The notes beneath the pieces were generated by a model that worked only from the letters and a program-made list of their open reading frames with translations, did not search any database and had not been told where the DNA came from. The translations under genes and the position numbers were made by a program. Source: an uncultured Alphaproteobacteria bacterium (GTDB lineage Bacteria; Pseudomonadota; Alphaproteobacteria; HIMB59; GCA-002718135). From it: a stretch of DNA of 64,000 nt. Below are positions 54,849-63,516 of the stretch, piece by piece. The DNA lies in NCBI GenBank assembly GCA_902615845.1, contig CACMQS010000004.1, positions 1 through 64,000 of the forward strand, given 5' to 3'. Numbering within the stretch: the stretch's first letter is position 1; the number at the start of each line of letters is the position of its first letter.

Positions 54849-55439
54849 ATGAAATTTCTTTTTGATTTAGGCGGTGTTTTTTTTGATTGGGACCCTCATT
54901 ATTTTTATAAAGATGTAATTAAAGACAAAGAAGAAAGAGACAATTTTCTCAATAATATTTGCAATGATGCATGGAATATCCAACAAGATGCTGGAAGACT
55001 TATAAAAGATGCTGAAACTGATCTAATCAAAACTTATCCTGATTATGAAGATAAAATTAAACTATATTATAAAAATCATCATAAAATGTTCAGAAAAATC
55101 TTTCAGTATTCAGTCGACATTTTATATGATTTAAAAAATAAAAAATATGAGTGTTTTGTTTTGTCAAACTGGTCTTGGGAAACATTTCAGGATATGGATA
55201 AAAAATATCCATTCTTAAATAAATTTGATGGCCTAATAATATCTGGAAAAGAAAAATTGGTTAAACCTCATCCTGAAATATATAAATTAGCTACAAGTCG
55301 TTTTAATCTAATTCCAGAGAAAACTGTATTTATTGATGATAAAAAAGAGAATGTTGAGGCTGCAAAGAAACTTGGTTTTTTAACTATACATTTAACTGAC
55401 CCTGAAATAATAATTCACGAAATTAATAGATTTATTTAA
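54849..55439 (+). CDS. HAD-superfamily hydrolase (YihX-like)
   Basis: A 196-aa class-I HAD enzyme. 'LFDLGGVFFDWDPHYFY' is motif I in the YihX-like form, 'FVLSNWSWETFQ' carries motif II, 'KLVKPHPEIYKLA' motif III and 'VFIDDKKENVEAAKKLG' motif IV. YihX is an alpha-glucose-1-phosphate phosphatase. The substrate here could also be a haloacid or another phosphoester. It lies 7 bp upstream of the truncated glpD gene. Confidence 0.85.
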   Translation: MKFLFDLGGVFFDWDPHYFYKDVIKDKEERDNFLNNICNDAWNIQQDAGRLIKDAETDLIKTYPDYEDKIKLYYKNHHKMFRKIFQYSVDILYDLKNKKYECFVLSNWSWETFQDMDKKYPFLNKFDGLIISGKEKLVKPHPEIYKLATSRFNLIPEKTVFIDDKKENVEAAKKLGFLTIHLTDPEIIIHEINRFI

Positions 55440-55446
55440 TTTAAGC

Positions 55447-56598
55447 ATGAATGAAACTTTTGATATTTTAGTTATTGGTGGTGGTATTAATGGTGCTGGA
55501 ATTGTTAGAGATGCTTCAGGCAGAAATTTAAACGTTTGTTTAGTTGAAAAAAACACAGTTGGCTCAGCGACTTCATCTTGGTCTACAAAATTAATACATG
55601 GCGGATTAAGATATCTTGAAAATTATGAATTTCGCCTTGTACGTGAATCTCTCAAGGAAAGAGAGGTTATTAAAAAAATTGCCAGTAATATAACAACACC
55701 AATACCTTTTATTATACCTTATCAAAAATCTTTAAGACCTAAATGGTTAATTAAATTAGGATTATTTTTATACGATAATCTTGGTGGTAAAATGACTATA
55801 CCAAAATCTTCAACTATAAATATTAAAAAGGAATTGCCTAATATTTTAAAAGATCAATTCAAAATTGGTTTCCAATATTATGATTTACAAGTTGATGATA
55901 AAAAACTTGTTCAATTAAATGTTGAAGATGCAAAGAAAAAAGGTGCTACGATTATTCAAAATAGAAAAGTAATAGATGCAAAACGAAATAAAAATATTTG
56001 GGATATAACTTTAGATGATAATACTATAATTAAATCAAAAATTCTTGTAAACGCTGCTGGGCCTTGGATTAATGAAGTTTTAAGCAATGTCATTAAATTA
56101 AATTCAAATAAATCAATTAGACTTGTAAAAGGTAGTCACATAATAACTAAAAGTCTTTACAGCCAGAAAAAAGCTTTTACTTTACAAAATGAAGATAACA
56201 GAATAATTTTTGTTATACCTTATAAAGATGAATATTCTCTTATTGGCACTACCGAAACAGAAGTTTTTTCACCAGAAAATCCAAAAATTGATGAAAGTGA
56301 AGTTGATTATTTATTAAATTCAGTAAATAAATATTTCATTAAACAAATATCGAGAGTTGATGTGGTAAGTTCTTATTCTGGAATTAGACCACTTATTGAA
56401 GATTTCAAAGAAGCATCAAAAGTTACTAGAGACTATATATTCGACTTAAATGAAGATGATTCACAGGCACCGTTATTAAACATCTATGGAGGAAAACTAA
56501 CGACGTATAGAAAATTAGCTGAAAATGTTCTTTTAACTCTTAATAAACATATTCCAATAAATAAGGAAAATTCTTGGACTGCTAAACAAAAACTATAA
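55447..56598 (+). CDS. glpD: Glycerol-3-phosphate dehydrogenase lacking the C-terminal domain
   Basis: The FAD/DAO portion of GlpD, which oxidises glycerol-3-phosphate to dihydroxyacetone phosphate and passes electrons to quinone. The FAD loop is 'ILVIGGGINGAGIVRDA', with 'SSWSTKLIHGGLRYLENYEF', 'LVKGSHII', 'YSGIRPLIED' and 'LLNIYGGKLTTYRKLAENVL'. Family proteins are ~500 aa, but this ORF stops at residue 383 just after 'SWTAKQKL', where a 'LPGG' and a ~120-residue helical C-terminal domain normally follow. The next 190 bp hold no continuation in any frame. It is either a naturally short form or a recent C-terminal loss. Confidence 0.82.
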   Translation: MNETFDILVIGGGINGAGIVRDASGRNLNVCLVEKNTVGSATSSWSTKLIHGGLRYLENYEFRLVRESLKEREVIKKIASNITTPIPFIIPYQKSLRPKWLIKLGLFLYDNLGGKMTIPKSSTINIKKELPNILKDQFKIGFQYYDLQVDDKKLVQLNVEDAKKKGATIIQNRKVIDAKRNKNIWDITLDDNTIIKSKILVNAAGPWINEVLSNVIKLNSNKSIRLVKGSHIITKSLYSQKKAFTLQNEDNRIIFVIPYKDEYSLIGTTETEVFSPENPKIDESEVDYLLNSVNKYFIKQISRVDVVSSYSGIRPLIEDFKEASKVTRDYIFDLNEDDSQAPLLNIYGGKLTTYRKLAENVLLTLNKHIPINKENSWTAKQKL

Positions 56599-56604
56599 TT
56601 GGTA

Positions 56605-56712
56605 TCCCTCTTAAATAACTTTTCAAATTTGGTGGGCAGAAAAGTTTTATAAGAGGAATACTTCTTATAGGAGGAAATAATATGAACCCTCTGCCCTATA
56701 ATATTTTAGTTT
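56605..56712 (+). other. Possible structured RNA with a 10-codon ORF behind a strong ribosome site
   Basis: In the glpD/aglK convergent gap, GGGCAGA (56634) pairs with TCTGCCC (56690) around an inner hairpin TATAAGA/TCTTATA. CCTCTTA (56607) could instead pair with TAAGAGG of the inner stem, giving two exclusive folds. TAGGAGGAAATAATATG then opens a tiny ORF (MNPLPYNILV, ATG 56682, stop 56712). The arrangement looks like a leader or regulatory RNA, but no known class was recognised and no gene follows on this strand. Confidence 0.3.
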
Positions 56713-56740
56713 AAATTTATGATATTTAATGAAAATTTGT

Positions 56741-56776
56741 AAAAAAGGGGTTTATTGCCCCTTAAATTAGGGGCAA
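56741..56776 (-). terminator. Rho-independent terminator of the agl operon (two competing hairpins)
   Basis: Read on the minus strand, AAGGGG-CAATAAA-CCCCTT followed by a T run forms a short intrinsic terminator 30 bp after the aglK stop. A longer 8-bp stem (TTGCCCCT/AGGGGCAA, 56755-56776) uses the same G tract, so the two hairpins exclude each other. Confidence 0.75.
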
Positions 56777-56793
56777 TAACCAATACGATTCTA

Positions 56794-57873
56794 TTATTTA
56801 AATGCTTGTCCTGAACTATCAAATAATTGGCATCTTCCAGCAGGGAAACCAACTTTTACTGTATCACCGACTTTAATTTCTGAATGTCCTTCAGTTTCAG
56901 CAACTAACGGCTCTCCATCTTTTTCAAGGTATAGGTAAGTTACGTCACCAAGTTTTTCGACAACAAATACTTTACTTTCCCAAGATCCATCTGAATCACC
57001 ATTTACAACTAAGTGTTCGGGTCTAATACCTAAAGTTACTGAATCACCCTCTGAGGAGGATGCTGACATTTTAGAGACTGATATTTTTGACATTCCCATA
57101 ATATCAACTTCTGTAGCATCAGAACTTTTGCTTAATATCTTACTTGAAATAAAGTTCATTTTAGGTGATCCAATAAATCCCCCTACGAACATATTATTTG
57201 GTCTATCATAAAGTTCTAGCGGGGATCCTTTTTGTGAAACGATACCTGTATCAAGAACAACAATATCATCAGCTAAAGTCATAGCTTCTGTCTGATCGTG
57301 TGTAACGTAAATCATTGTTGCTTCTAGTTCATTATGAAGTTTTGCTAATTCAACTCTCATTTGCACCCTTAATGCAGCATCAAGGTTTGAAAGCGGTTCA
57401 TCAAATAAGAAAACTTTTGGCTTTCTTGTAATTGCTCTTCCAATAGCAACACGTTGTCTTTGACCACCTGAAAGTTGTTTTGGCTTTCTTTGAAGATAAT
57501 CTTCTATTTGAAGAATTCTTGCTGCCTCATTAACTCTTTCATTAATTTCATCTTTTGATCTTTTTTCTAATTTCAAACCAAAAGCCATGTTATCAAATAC
57601 AGTCATGTGAGGGTATAATGCATATGACTGAAACACCATTGCAATATTTCTTTGTTTTGGTGGTAAATCATTAACTACTTGACCATCAATTGAAATTGTA
57701 CCTGAATTTATATCTTCAAGTCCTGCAATCATTCTTAACATAGTCGATTTTCCACAACCACTAGGTCCAACTAGAACTGTGAATGATTGACTTTTGATGT
57801 CTAAAGAAACATCCTTAATTACATGGACATCTCCAAAATATTTATTAACAGTATTTATATTTATATCTGCCAC
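56794..57873 (-). CDS. aglK: Alpha-glucoside-type ABC transporter ATP-binding protein (MalK/UgpC family)
   Basis: A sugar-type ABC ATPase, 359 aa from the GTG at 57873; AAAGGAGG lies 5-12 nt upstream, so the ORF track's extra 17 residues are rejected. Walker A is 'GPSGCGKSTMLRMIAG', the Q-loop is 'VFQSYALYPHM', the signature is 'LSGGQRQRVAIGRAI', Walker B is 'VFLFDEPLSNLDA' and the switch is 'VTHDQTEAMTLAD'. A C-terminal MalK-type regulatory domain follows ('LGIRPEHLVV'). It is last in the minus-strand agl operon. MalK-type ATPases can serve several importers, so it may also power the ATPase-less amino-sugar system. Confidence 0.9.
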   Translation of the reverse strand: MADININTVNKYFGDVHVIKDVSLDIKSQSFTVLVGPSGCGKSTMLRMIAGLEDINSGTISIDGQVVNDLPPKQRNIAMVFQSYALYPHMTVFDNMAFGLKLEKRSKDEINERVNEAARILQIEDYLQRKPKQLSGGQRQRVAIGRAITRKPKVFLFDEPLSNLDAALRVQMRVELAKLHNELEATMIYVTHDQTEAMTLADDIVVLDTGIVSQKGSPLELYDRPNNMFVGGFIGSPKMNFISSKILSKSSDATEVDIMGMSKISVSKMSASSSEGDSVTLGIRPEHLVVNGDSDGSWESKVFVVEKLGDVTYLYLEKDGEPLVAETEGHSEIKVGDTVKVGFPAGRCQLFDSSGQAFK

Positions 57874-57975
57874 TTCATCCTCCTTTGAGCGATCTTTCAA
57901 GTGTATGAATACATCATCATACAAATATATGTTTATCTAACGATAATTTAAAATAAAAATCAATAGTTTTTAATA

Positions 57976-59115
57976 CTATCCCTTAACTGACCCTGCTACT
58001 AATCCTCTTATAAAATATCTCTGAAGGGCAAAAAAGATAAATAAAGGTACTGTCATTGAAACAAATGCTCCAGTTGTTAGTATTTCCCAATTTTCTCCCC
58101 TTGATCCAAGTAATTCTTTTAGCTTAGCAGTTAAAATTATTTCACTTGGAACCTGGTCTAAGAATACTAGACCTACCAATAAATCATTCCAGCACCATAA
58201 AAATTGCAATATAAATATTGAAGCGAATGCAGGTATTGATAAAGGAATAATTATACGTAAAAAAATATCATAATGAGAAGCGCCATCAACTTTAGCAGCT
58301 TCCATCATTTCATTAGGCAAGCTTTTTAAGAAATTTCTCAATAAGAAAGTAGTCGAAGCTAATCCAAAACCAGTATGCGCCATCCATACTCCGGGATATG
58401 ATTTTGCTGCTACGCCAAATAATGCACCAAAATCATTATAGATTGTTAGTATTGGTATTAAAGACATTTGAAGAGGAACAACAAGGGACGCAATTATTAT
58501 CGCTAAAAGAGTGTCTCTTCCATAAAACCTCATCCAAGTTAAGGAATAGGCAAAAAAGGAACATATTATTAATGGTATCAACGTTGAAGGTAGAGCAACA
58601 GCCATTGTGTTAACAAATGCTCTTCCAATTCCTTCTTTGAATAAAACTTCTCTATAATTTTCAAAAGTAAATGAAGGCGGGCTCAATGATGTAGTAAATA
58701 ATCGTTTCCCTTTTTTCTTTTGAAATTCACTTTTTGATCTCCATTCATAATTTCCATTCTCATCTAGTATGACTTCACTTTCATCTTTAAAAATAGCAAT
58801 ATCACCAATCTTGAATTCATTTATTTTTTTAGAATTTATCCCAAAGCTTTCAATTTTTTTACCTGAATTTTCTTTAAATAATGTTCCTTTAATTTTAAAA
58901 TAACCATCTTCCTCAATTTGAGATTCCATTCCCGACATTCTGTATATTTCATTTATTTCAGTTGTAGTTAAAGCTGTCCACCAACCACTTATAGCTAGCA
59001 AATCTTTATCTCTTAAAGAGCTTATAAAGAGTCCAAAAGTTGGAATGATCCATATAATCACAAAAAACAATAACAATAATTGTGATAAGATTGACGATAA
59101 TGAAATTTTCTTCAT
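57976..59115 (-). CDS. aglG: Alpha-glucoside-type ABC transporter permease (AglG-like)
   Basis: A 379-aa MalG-type permease with the AglG hallmark: a periplasmic insertion of about 110 polar residues between TM1 and TM2 ('LLAISGWWTALTTTEIN' to about residue 145). The coupling loop is 'MEAAKVDGASHYDIFLRIIIPLSIPA'. The C-terminus 'QRYFIRGLVAGSVKG' is typical. Its start overlaps the aglF stop by one base. A 102-bp gap with a small TGTATGA/TCATACA inverted repeat separates it from aglK. Confidence 0.9.
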   Translation of the reverse strand: MKKISLSSILSQLLLLFFVIIWIIPTFGLFISSLRDKDLLAISGWWTALTTTEINEIYRMSGMESQIEEDGYFKIKGTLFKENSGKKIESFGINSKKINEFKIGDIAIFKDESEVILDENGNYEWRSKSEFQKKKGKRLFTTSLSPPSFTFENYREVLFKEGIGRAFVNTMAVALPSTLIPLIICSFFAYSLTWMRFYGRDTLLAIIIASLVVPLQMSLIPILTIYNDFGALFGVAAKSYPGVWMAHTGFGLASTTFLLRNFLKSLPNEMMEAAKVDGASHYDIFLRIIIPLSIPAFASIFILQFLWCWNDLLVGLVFLDQVPSEIILTAKLKELLGSRGENWEILTTGAFVSMTVPLFIFFALQRYFIRGLVAGSVKG

Positions 59116-60098
59116 TATATTTTTTGCTCCTGTCTATGTTTGTATAAATTCCATGCTAGGATTGGTATTACCCCAATCATAATGACAATAGCTAAAACAC
59201 TACCTCTTCCAGAATCTCCGCCACCTCTAAACATCCAATCGTACATTAAATTAGCTAATACTCCAGTTTGCCATTCACCATTGGTCATAGCAAAAATAAT
59301 ATCAAAAATTCTGAGAACAATAATTGTAATTAGAGTCCAAATGACAAGAATTGTTTGTTCTAAATAAGGAATGATAATTGAAAAAAATATTTTTAATTCA
59401 CTCGCTCCATCAATTCTTGCAGCTTCCAGCATTTCTTTAGGTATACTTCTTAAAGCAGCACTAAAAATTACAAGAGCTAATCCAGTCTGTATCCAAATCA
59501 TTATCGCCATTAAAAAAAAATTATTCCATATTGGAATTGTTAACCATGCCTGAGGTTCATAATCTAGTGAAACTATTATTGCATTAAGTAAACCAATTTG
59601 TGTATTATCAGGTCCTCTGTACTCGTAAATAAACTTCCAAATTACTCCTGCTCCAACAAATGAAATTGCCATAGGCATAAATATTATTGATTTTGCAATT
59701 GAGCCCCACCAAATTCTATCTGCTAGGTTTGCTATAACTAAACCAAAAAAAGTACTTAATGTTGGGACAACAAGCAACCAAACAAGATTATTTAAAATAC
59801 TTCTTCTAAACTCAGGATCATTTATAGCCCATTTATAATTATATAGTCCAACAAATTCTCTTCCAAATTTATCATAGAAACTTAGTCTAATAGTTTCAAA
59901 AACTGGATATAAAATAAATATAAATAAAACAATAAATGCTGGAGCTATAAAAACGATTACTCGTATAGAGTTTTCAAAATTATATCTTTTTACGCTTTTA
60001 CCTCCATAACTATCCAAAAGATAATTTGAGATATGAAAATAAGCGATAAAAAATAAAATTCCTAAAAAAACGACGAATAATAAATTCAGGATAGTCAT
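59115..60098 (-). CDS. aglF: Alpha-glucoside-type ABC transporter permease (AglF-like)
   Basis: A 327-aa MalF-type permease with six to seven membrane segments. The extra N-terminal helix ('LLFVVFLGILFFIAYFHI') precedes the usual 'VFIAPAFIVLFIFILYPVFETIRLSFYD'. The coupling loop is 'LEAARIDGASELKIFFSIIIPYLEQT'. It follows the aglE terminator hairpin and overlaps aglG by one base. It forms the membrane pore together with AglG. Confidence 0.9.
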   Translation of the reverse strand: MTILNLLFVVFLGILFFIAYFHISNYLLDSYGGKSVKRYNFENSIRVIVFIAPAFIVLFIFILYPVFETIRLSFYDKFGREFVGLYNYKWAINDPEFRRSILNNLVWLLVVPTLSTFFGLVIANLADRIWWGSIAKSIIFMPMAISFVGAGVIWKFIYEYRGPDNTQIGLLNAIIVSLDYEPQAWLTIPIWNNFFLMAIMIWIQTGLALVIFSAALRSIPKEMLEAARIDGASELKIFFSIIIPYLEQTILVIWTLITIIVLRIFDIIFAMTNGEWQTGVLANLMYDWMFRGGGDSGRGSVLAIVIMIGVIPILAWNLYKHRQEQKI

Positions 60099-60114
60099 TA
60101 ATAATTAAATATAT

Positions 60115-60152
60115 AAAAAAAACAGGCGAACAAGTTAATTGTCCGCCTGTTT
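60115..60152 (-). terminator. Intercistronic terminator between aglE and aglF
   Basis: On the minus strand, AAACAGGCG pairs with CGCCTGTTT and extends through one mismatch to an inner ACAA/TTGT stem, then runs into a T tract. It follows the aglE stop by about 12 bp. It should limit transcription into the permease and ATPase genes, keeping binding protein in excess. Confidence 0.88.
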
Positions 60153-60163
60153 TAAGGTGGTAG

Positions 60164-61474
60164 TTATTTAATTGCGTCCCAACTGTCTTGGATTGCATCA
60201 GCAACATCTTTTGCTGATTTTCCGTTGGTATAATCAACCATACCAGTCCAGAAAGTTCCAGCTCCAATAGCACCTGGCATTAAATCAGAAGCATCAAATC
60301 TAAAAGTTGTTGCTCCAGTTAATATTTCTCCAAGTTTTCTAAAAGTATCACTAGCATATTTACTTCCATCAACACCTTTGTGAGGAGTTAAGAAACCTCC
60401 CTTAGTCATCCAAAGTTCATGAGGCTCTGGGTGCATTAGGAACTTTATAAACTCGATTGTTGCTTGGTTATCATTAGTAGCAGCTACTAATGTTCCAGCT
60501 CCTAAAACCGGAGTACCTAAATCTTTTTCAGCAAATGCAGGGAAATAGAAAAAGTCATAATCTACACCAGCTTCAACACCTTCAGGAAAGAATGCAGGAA
60601 TAAAACTTGCCTGACGGTGCATCATGCACTCAGCAGGAGAAGTAAATAAACCATTTGGAGCATCTCTGAAGTCAGTTGTAGCAACTGCTTTTGATCCTCC
60701 ATTAACATAACTATCGTTTAGAGCAATTGAGCCAAAGAAATCCATTGCTTCAAGAACTCTTGGGTCATTGAAAGGCATTTCGTTTGACACCCACATGTCA
60801 TAAACATCTGGAGTATGAGTTCTCAGCATAATATCTTCCATCCAGTCAGTTGCAGGCCAACCTGTAGCTGCTCCTGAACCTAGACCAATACACCAAGGAG
60901 TATTTCCATCTGATGCCATTTGTTCAGTTAATGCCATAAGCTCTTCCATAGATGTAGGAACTTCATAACCATTATCTTCGAAGTTATCAGGTGAATACCA
61001 AACTAAACTTTTTACATTAGTTCTAAAAAAGATTGCATTAAACTGATCATTACCGTTTTCATCAGCATAAGTTGATAGATCAACCCATGATTGACCTGCA
61101 GCATAGTTATCTAAAACCATTTGTTTAATTTCATCTCCAAGAGGAACTAATCCTCCCATAGCTGCAGCATTAGCAGCAAGACCTGGTTGTGGAAATACAA
61201 CTAAGTCAGCAGCACTTCCTGCTTTTAAGTCAATCATTACTTGTTGTTCAAAACTATCTGAACCACCATATTCAAATGTAGCTCCTGTAGCTTTTTCAAA
61301 TATAGCACCTACTTCTCTCATATTATCATCTTCTGGCGATAACCAAGGACCAAACATAACTACCTTTTGTCCACTAAGATCTGGACCAGTATAAGCGTGA
61401 CCTCCAGCAAAAGCTGAGAAACTTAGAAATAATGAAGAAATAAGTACCACTAGACTTTTAATTGAGTTTTTCAT
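60164..61474 (-). CDS. aglE: Alpha-glucoside-type ABC transporter substrate-binding protein (AglE-like)
   Basis: A 436-aa binding protein. The signal peptide is MKNSIKSLVVLISSLFLSFSAFA. The mature start 'GGHAYTGPDLSGQKVVMFGPW' and the 'EYGGSDSFEQQVMIDLKAGSAADLVVFPQPG' region match AglE of the alpha-glucoside system. 'DAPNGLFTSPAECMMHRQASFIPAFFPEGV' contains aromatic ligand-site residues. It leads the operon aglE-F-G-K. Ligands of homologs are sucrose, trehalose, maltose or other alpha-glucosides. The actual one is not determinable, and no glucosidase gene is adjacent. Confidence 0.9.
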   Translation of the reverse strand: MKNSIKSLVVLISSLFLSFSAFAGGHAYTGPDLSGQKVVMFGPWLSPEDDNMREVGAIFEKATGATFEYGGSDSFEQQVMIDLKAGSAADLVVFPQPGLAANAAAMGGLVPLGDEIKQMVLDNYAAGQSWVDLSTYADENGNDQFNAIFFRTNVKSLVWYSPDNFEDNGYEVPTSMEELMALTEQMASDGNTPWCIGLGSGAATGWPATDWMEDIMLRTHTPDVYDMWVSNEMPFNDPRVLEAMDFFGSIALNDSYVNGGSKAVATTDFRDAPNGLFTSPAECMMHRQASFIPAFFPEGVEAGVDYDFFYFPAFAEKDLGTPVLGAGTLVAATNDNQATIEFIKFLMHPEPHELWMTKGGFLTPHKGVDGSKYASDTFRKLGEILTGATTFRFDASDLMPGAIGAGTFWTGMVDYTNGKSAKDVADAIQDSWDAIK

Positions 61475-61517
61475 TAATCCTCCTATTTTATTTAATAATT
61501 ATCCCATCATTGTTTAT

Positions 61518-61569
61518 TGTCAATTTATAATAAGACTCAAATTGTTGATTTTTACTGTCAATTTATAAT
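61518..61569. promoter_or_regulatory. Direct repeat pair upstream of aglE
   Basis: TGTCAATTTATAAT occurs twice, at 61518 and 61556, 38 bp apart. On the minus strand each copy reads ATTATAAATTGACA and contains a TTGACA box, so they may be -35 elements of tandem aglE promoters or repeated regulator sites. They lie 44-95 bp upstream of the aglE start. Confidence 0.4.
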
Positions 61570-61635
61570 ACTATTAAGGCTTATAAATTAAATTTTGTTA
61601 AAAAATTAGCTCAAATACAAATTTATTATCTATAC

Positions 61636-62631
61636 TTATGATGGCACAATCTTTGAAATATAATATGAATTATCTTTATTTTGTCTAATTATTGCCGGAA
61701 TAATTTCCTTGTATGCATCAAGTAAACCAGTATTGGCTTCAGGTAATTGATCTTTAATTAGATTACTCAATTTAGGTAAATTGTAAGACGGCACAGATGG
61801 AAACATGTGGTGTTCAACATGATATTCCATATGCCAATATAAAAAGCTAAAGACTGGGTTAAATCGTACTGATCTAGTTGTATATCTGTGATCTTTAATG
61901 TCTTCAGGGAGACCAATATGTTGAGTTTGATTAAAAAGCTCAATAATGTTACCCCAGTATCTAGGAAAGAAAATTAAAAGAGCTGGAAGTGGATTCATAA
62001 AATAAAATGATATTGCAAAAGATGCTATCCATATTGCAACATGAATTCTTGATATAAATTTACATTTCCAAATTTCATTTTGAGGTATACAATCTCTCAT
62101 AACAGGGGTTGTAATCCCCAAAGCATGTTTAATTGTTTCAAATTTCCATGAGTCTTTAAATTTTATTAACTCAGCAAATGGGACAAAACTAAAAAGAAAA
62201 CTTTGTAAGGATGGATACTTATGAAATAATGCAGCTTCGTAATCATGAGGGTCTGCTACTGAAGCAGTGTTGCTATGGTGTCTAAAATGACTCCATGTCC
62301 ATCTTGTAGGTTCAAAGTCAGTCATGAAAGATCCTATTTGATAAAATATTTCATTTAAATATTTTGATTTGAATGCTGTTCTATGGCCACATTCGTGCCA
62401 AATAGGATTACTTGCATAGAATAAAACGCCATACAACCATAACCATAAAACTGTCCACCATGTTCCCCAAGTTGCTACAGACATATAGCCAAAGAAAAAT
62501 AGTAATATGAAATATAAGACTACGTGTTGCAAGCCCTTAAAGTCACTTTTCTTAGATAAAAGTTTTAAGTCTTTTTTGCTTATTTCAGCTCTAAACCACT
62601 TATTGTTAACGTTGTCTAATTTTTCACTCAT
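61636..62631 (-). CDS. Membrane fatty-acid desaturase
   Basis: A 331-aa integral membrane desaturase. The three histidine boxes of the di-iron site are 'HECGHR' (~res 80), 'HFRHH' (~res 115) and 'HVEHH' (~res 276). Hydrophobic helices flank them ('VVLYFILLFFFGYMSVATWG', 'IWIASFAISFYF'). Box spacing matches the FA_desaturase family that introduces double bonds into acyl lipids; the 'NQTQHIGLPED' segment is seen in related sphingolipid/alkane hydroxylase-like members. It is divergent from the PhyH gene. The acyl substrate and position are unknown. Confidence 0.87.
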   Translation of the reverse strand: MSEKLDNVNNKWFRAEISKKDLKLLSKKSDFKGLQHVVLYFILLFFFGYMSVATWGTWWTVLWLWLYGVLFYASNPIWHECGHRTAFKSKYLNEIFYQIGSFMTDFEPTRWTWSHFRHHSNTASVADPHDYEAALFHKYPSLQSFLFSFVPFAELIKFKDSWKFETIKHALGITTPVMRDCIPQNEIWKCKFISRIHVAIWIASFAISFYFMNPLPALLIFFPRYWGNIIELFNQTQHIGLPEDIKDHRYTTRSVRFNPVFSFLYWHMEYHVEHHMFPSVPSYNLPKLSNLIKDQLPEANTGLLDAYKEIIPAIIRQNKDNSYYISKIVPS

Positions 62632-62748
62632 ATTATTATTTATACAATTAATTTAATTTAATTTAAGTAAAAAATTGGTCATTTATTGTCACAATCAAGA
62701 AATAGGAATACAATCCAAATTACTAAATATATGGTTAATTTTTAAAAT

Positions 62749-62768
62749 TATTGATTTTTTGATCAATA
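62749..62768. promoter_or_regulatory. Inverted repeat in desaturase / PhyH divergent gap
   Basis: TATTGAT-TTTTTG-ATCAATA, a 7-bp inverted repeat with a 6-base spacer, lies 26 bp before the PhyH start within a 163-bp gap between divergent genes. It may be an operator. The composition is close to background, so chance is possible. Confidence 0.25.
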
Positions 62769-62794
62769 TTAGTAACTTAAATTAAATCGATAAC

Positions 62795-63514
62795 ATGAAA
62801 ATTAATAAAAAAAGTTTTGAGGAAAATGGCTATCTGGTACTTCCTGATATTGTTTCAAAATCTACATTATCTAAGCTCAACAAAAATGCTGATCAAATGA
62901 TAAGTGATTTTAAAAAAGGTATTAATAGAAAACAATCAAACAATATTAGAAAAAAGCATGGTGATATCAGTAAAAATGGAAAAATTTTTTTTGGTAATCA
63001 GTGCGAATATTATTCACATATAAATGCATATGCAAAGGGAAAGTTTGTAAAAAATATAGTTTCAAAAATATTGGGAAAGAAAATTTTTTTATTTAATGAA
63101 CAATTGGTAAATAAAAATCCAAACACACCTAGTTCTTTTAGTTGGCATCAAGATTCAGGCTATATTCATTTTAAACATAAACCCTACATATCGGTTTGGC
63201 TTGCCTTAACTGATACAAATGAAAAAAATGGAGCTTTGAGTATTATTCCCACAAATTTAAAAAAAACTAAAAATGCAAAACTACATAGATGGCAAAACAA
63301 ATCAAAGGATTTAGGAATCAAAGTTAATGAAAAAAAAGCAATTCAGCTTTGTGTTAGTGCTGGAACATTAATAATTTTTTCAAGTTTAACTCCTCATTCA
63401 TCTAGTGCCAATGTTACAAAAAAAAATCGGAAAGCATATTTATCTCAATACTCCTCTGAAAATATTATTGATCCTTTCAATGGTATTCAAAGAGGAAGAG
63501 CATATTTGATGTAA
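62795..63514 (+). CDS. Phytanoyl-CoA dioxygenase (PhyH)-family protein
   Basis: A 239-aa Fe(II)/2-oxoglutarate oxygenase. It opens with 'FEENGYLVLPDIVSKSTL', typical for PhyH proteins. The Fe ligands are 'SWHQDSGYI' (H-x-D) and the distal His in 'SSLTPHSSSAN', with the 2-oxoglutarate Arg in 'KNRKAYLSQYS'. Bacterial members hydroxylate diverse small molecules. It precedes the PanB-like gene by 2 bp, so the two probably form one pathway. Substrate unknown. Confidence 0.85.
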   Translation: MKINKKSFEENGYLVLPDIVSKSTLSKLNKNADQMISDFKKGINRKQSNNIRKKHGDISKNGKIFFGNQCEYYSHINAYAKGKFVKNIVSKILGKKIFLFNEQLVNKNPNTPSSFSWHQDSGYIHFKHKPYISVWLALTDTNEKNGALSIIPTNLKKTKNAKLHRWQNKSKDLGIKVNEKKAIQLCVSAGTLIIFSSLTPHSSSANVTKKNRKAYLSQYSSENIIDPFNGIQRGRAYLM

Positions 63515-63516
63515 AT

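Noticed and set aside
56599-56793. Frameshifted remainder of glpD
   Set aside because: All three plus-strand frames of the gap were read; none resembles the GlpD C-terminal domain, so a simple frameshift does not explain the short protein.
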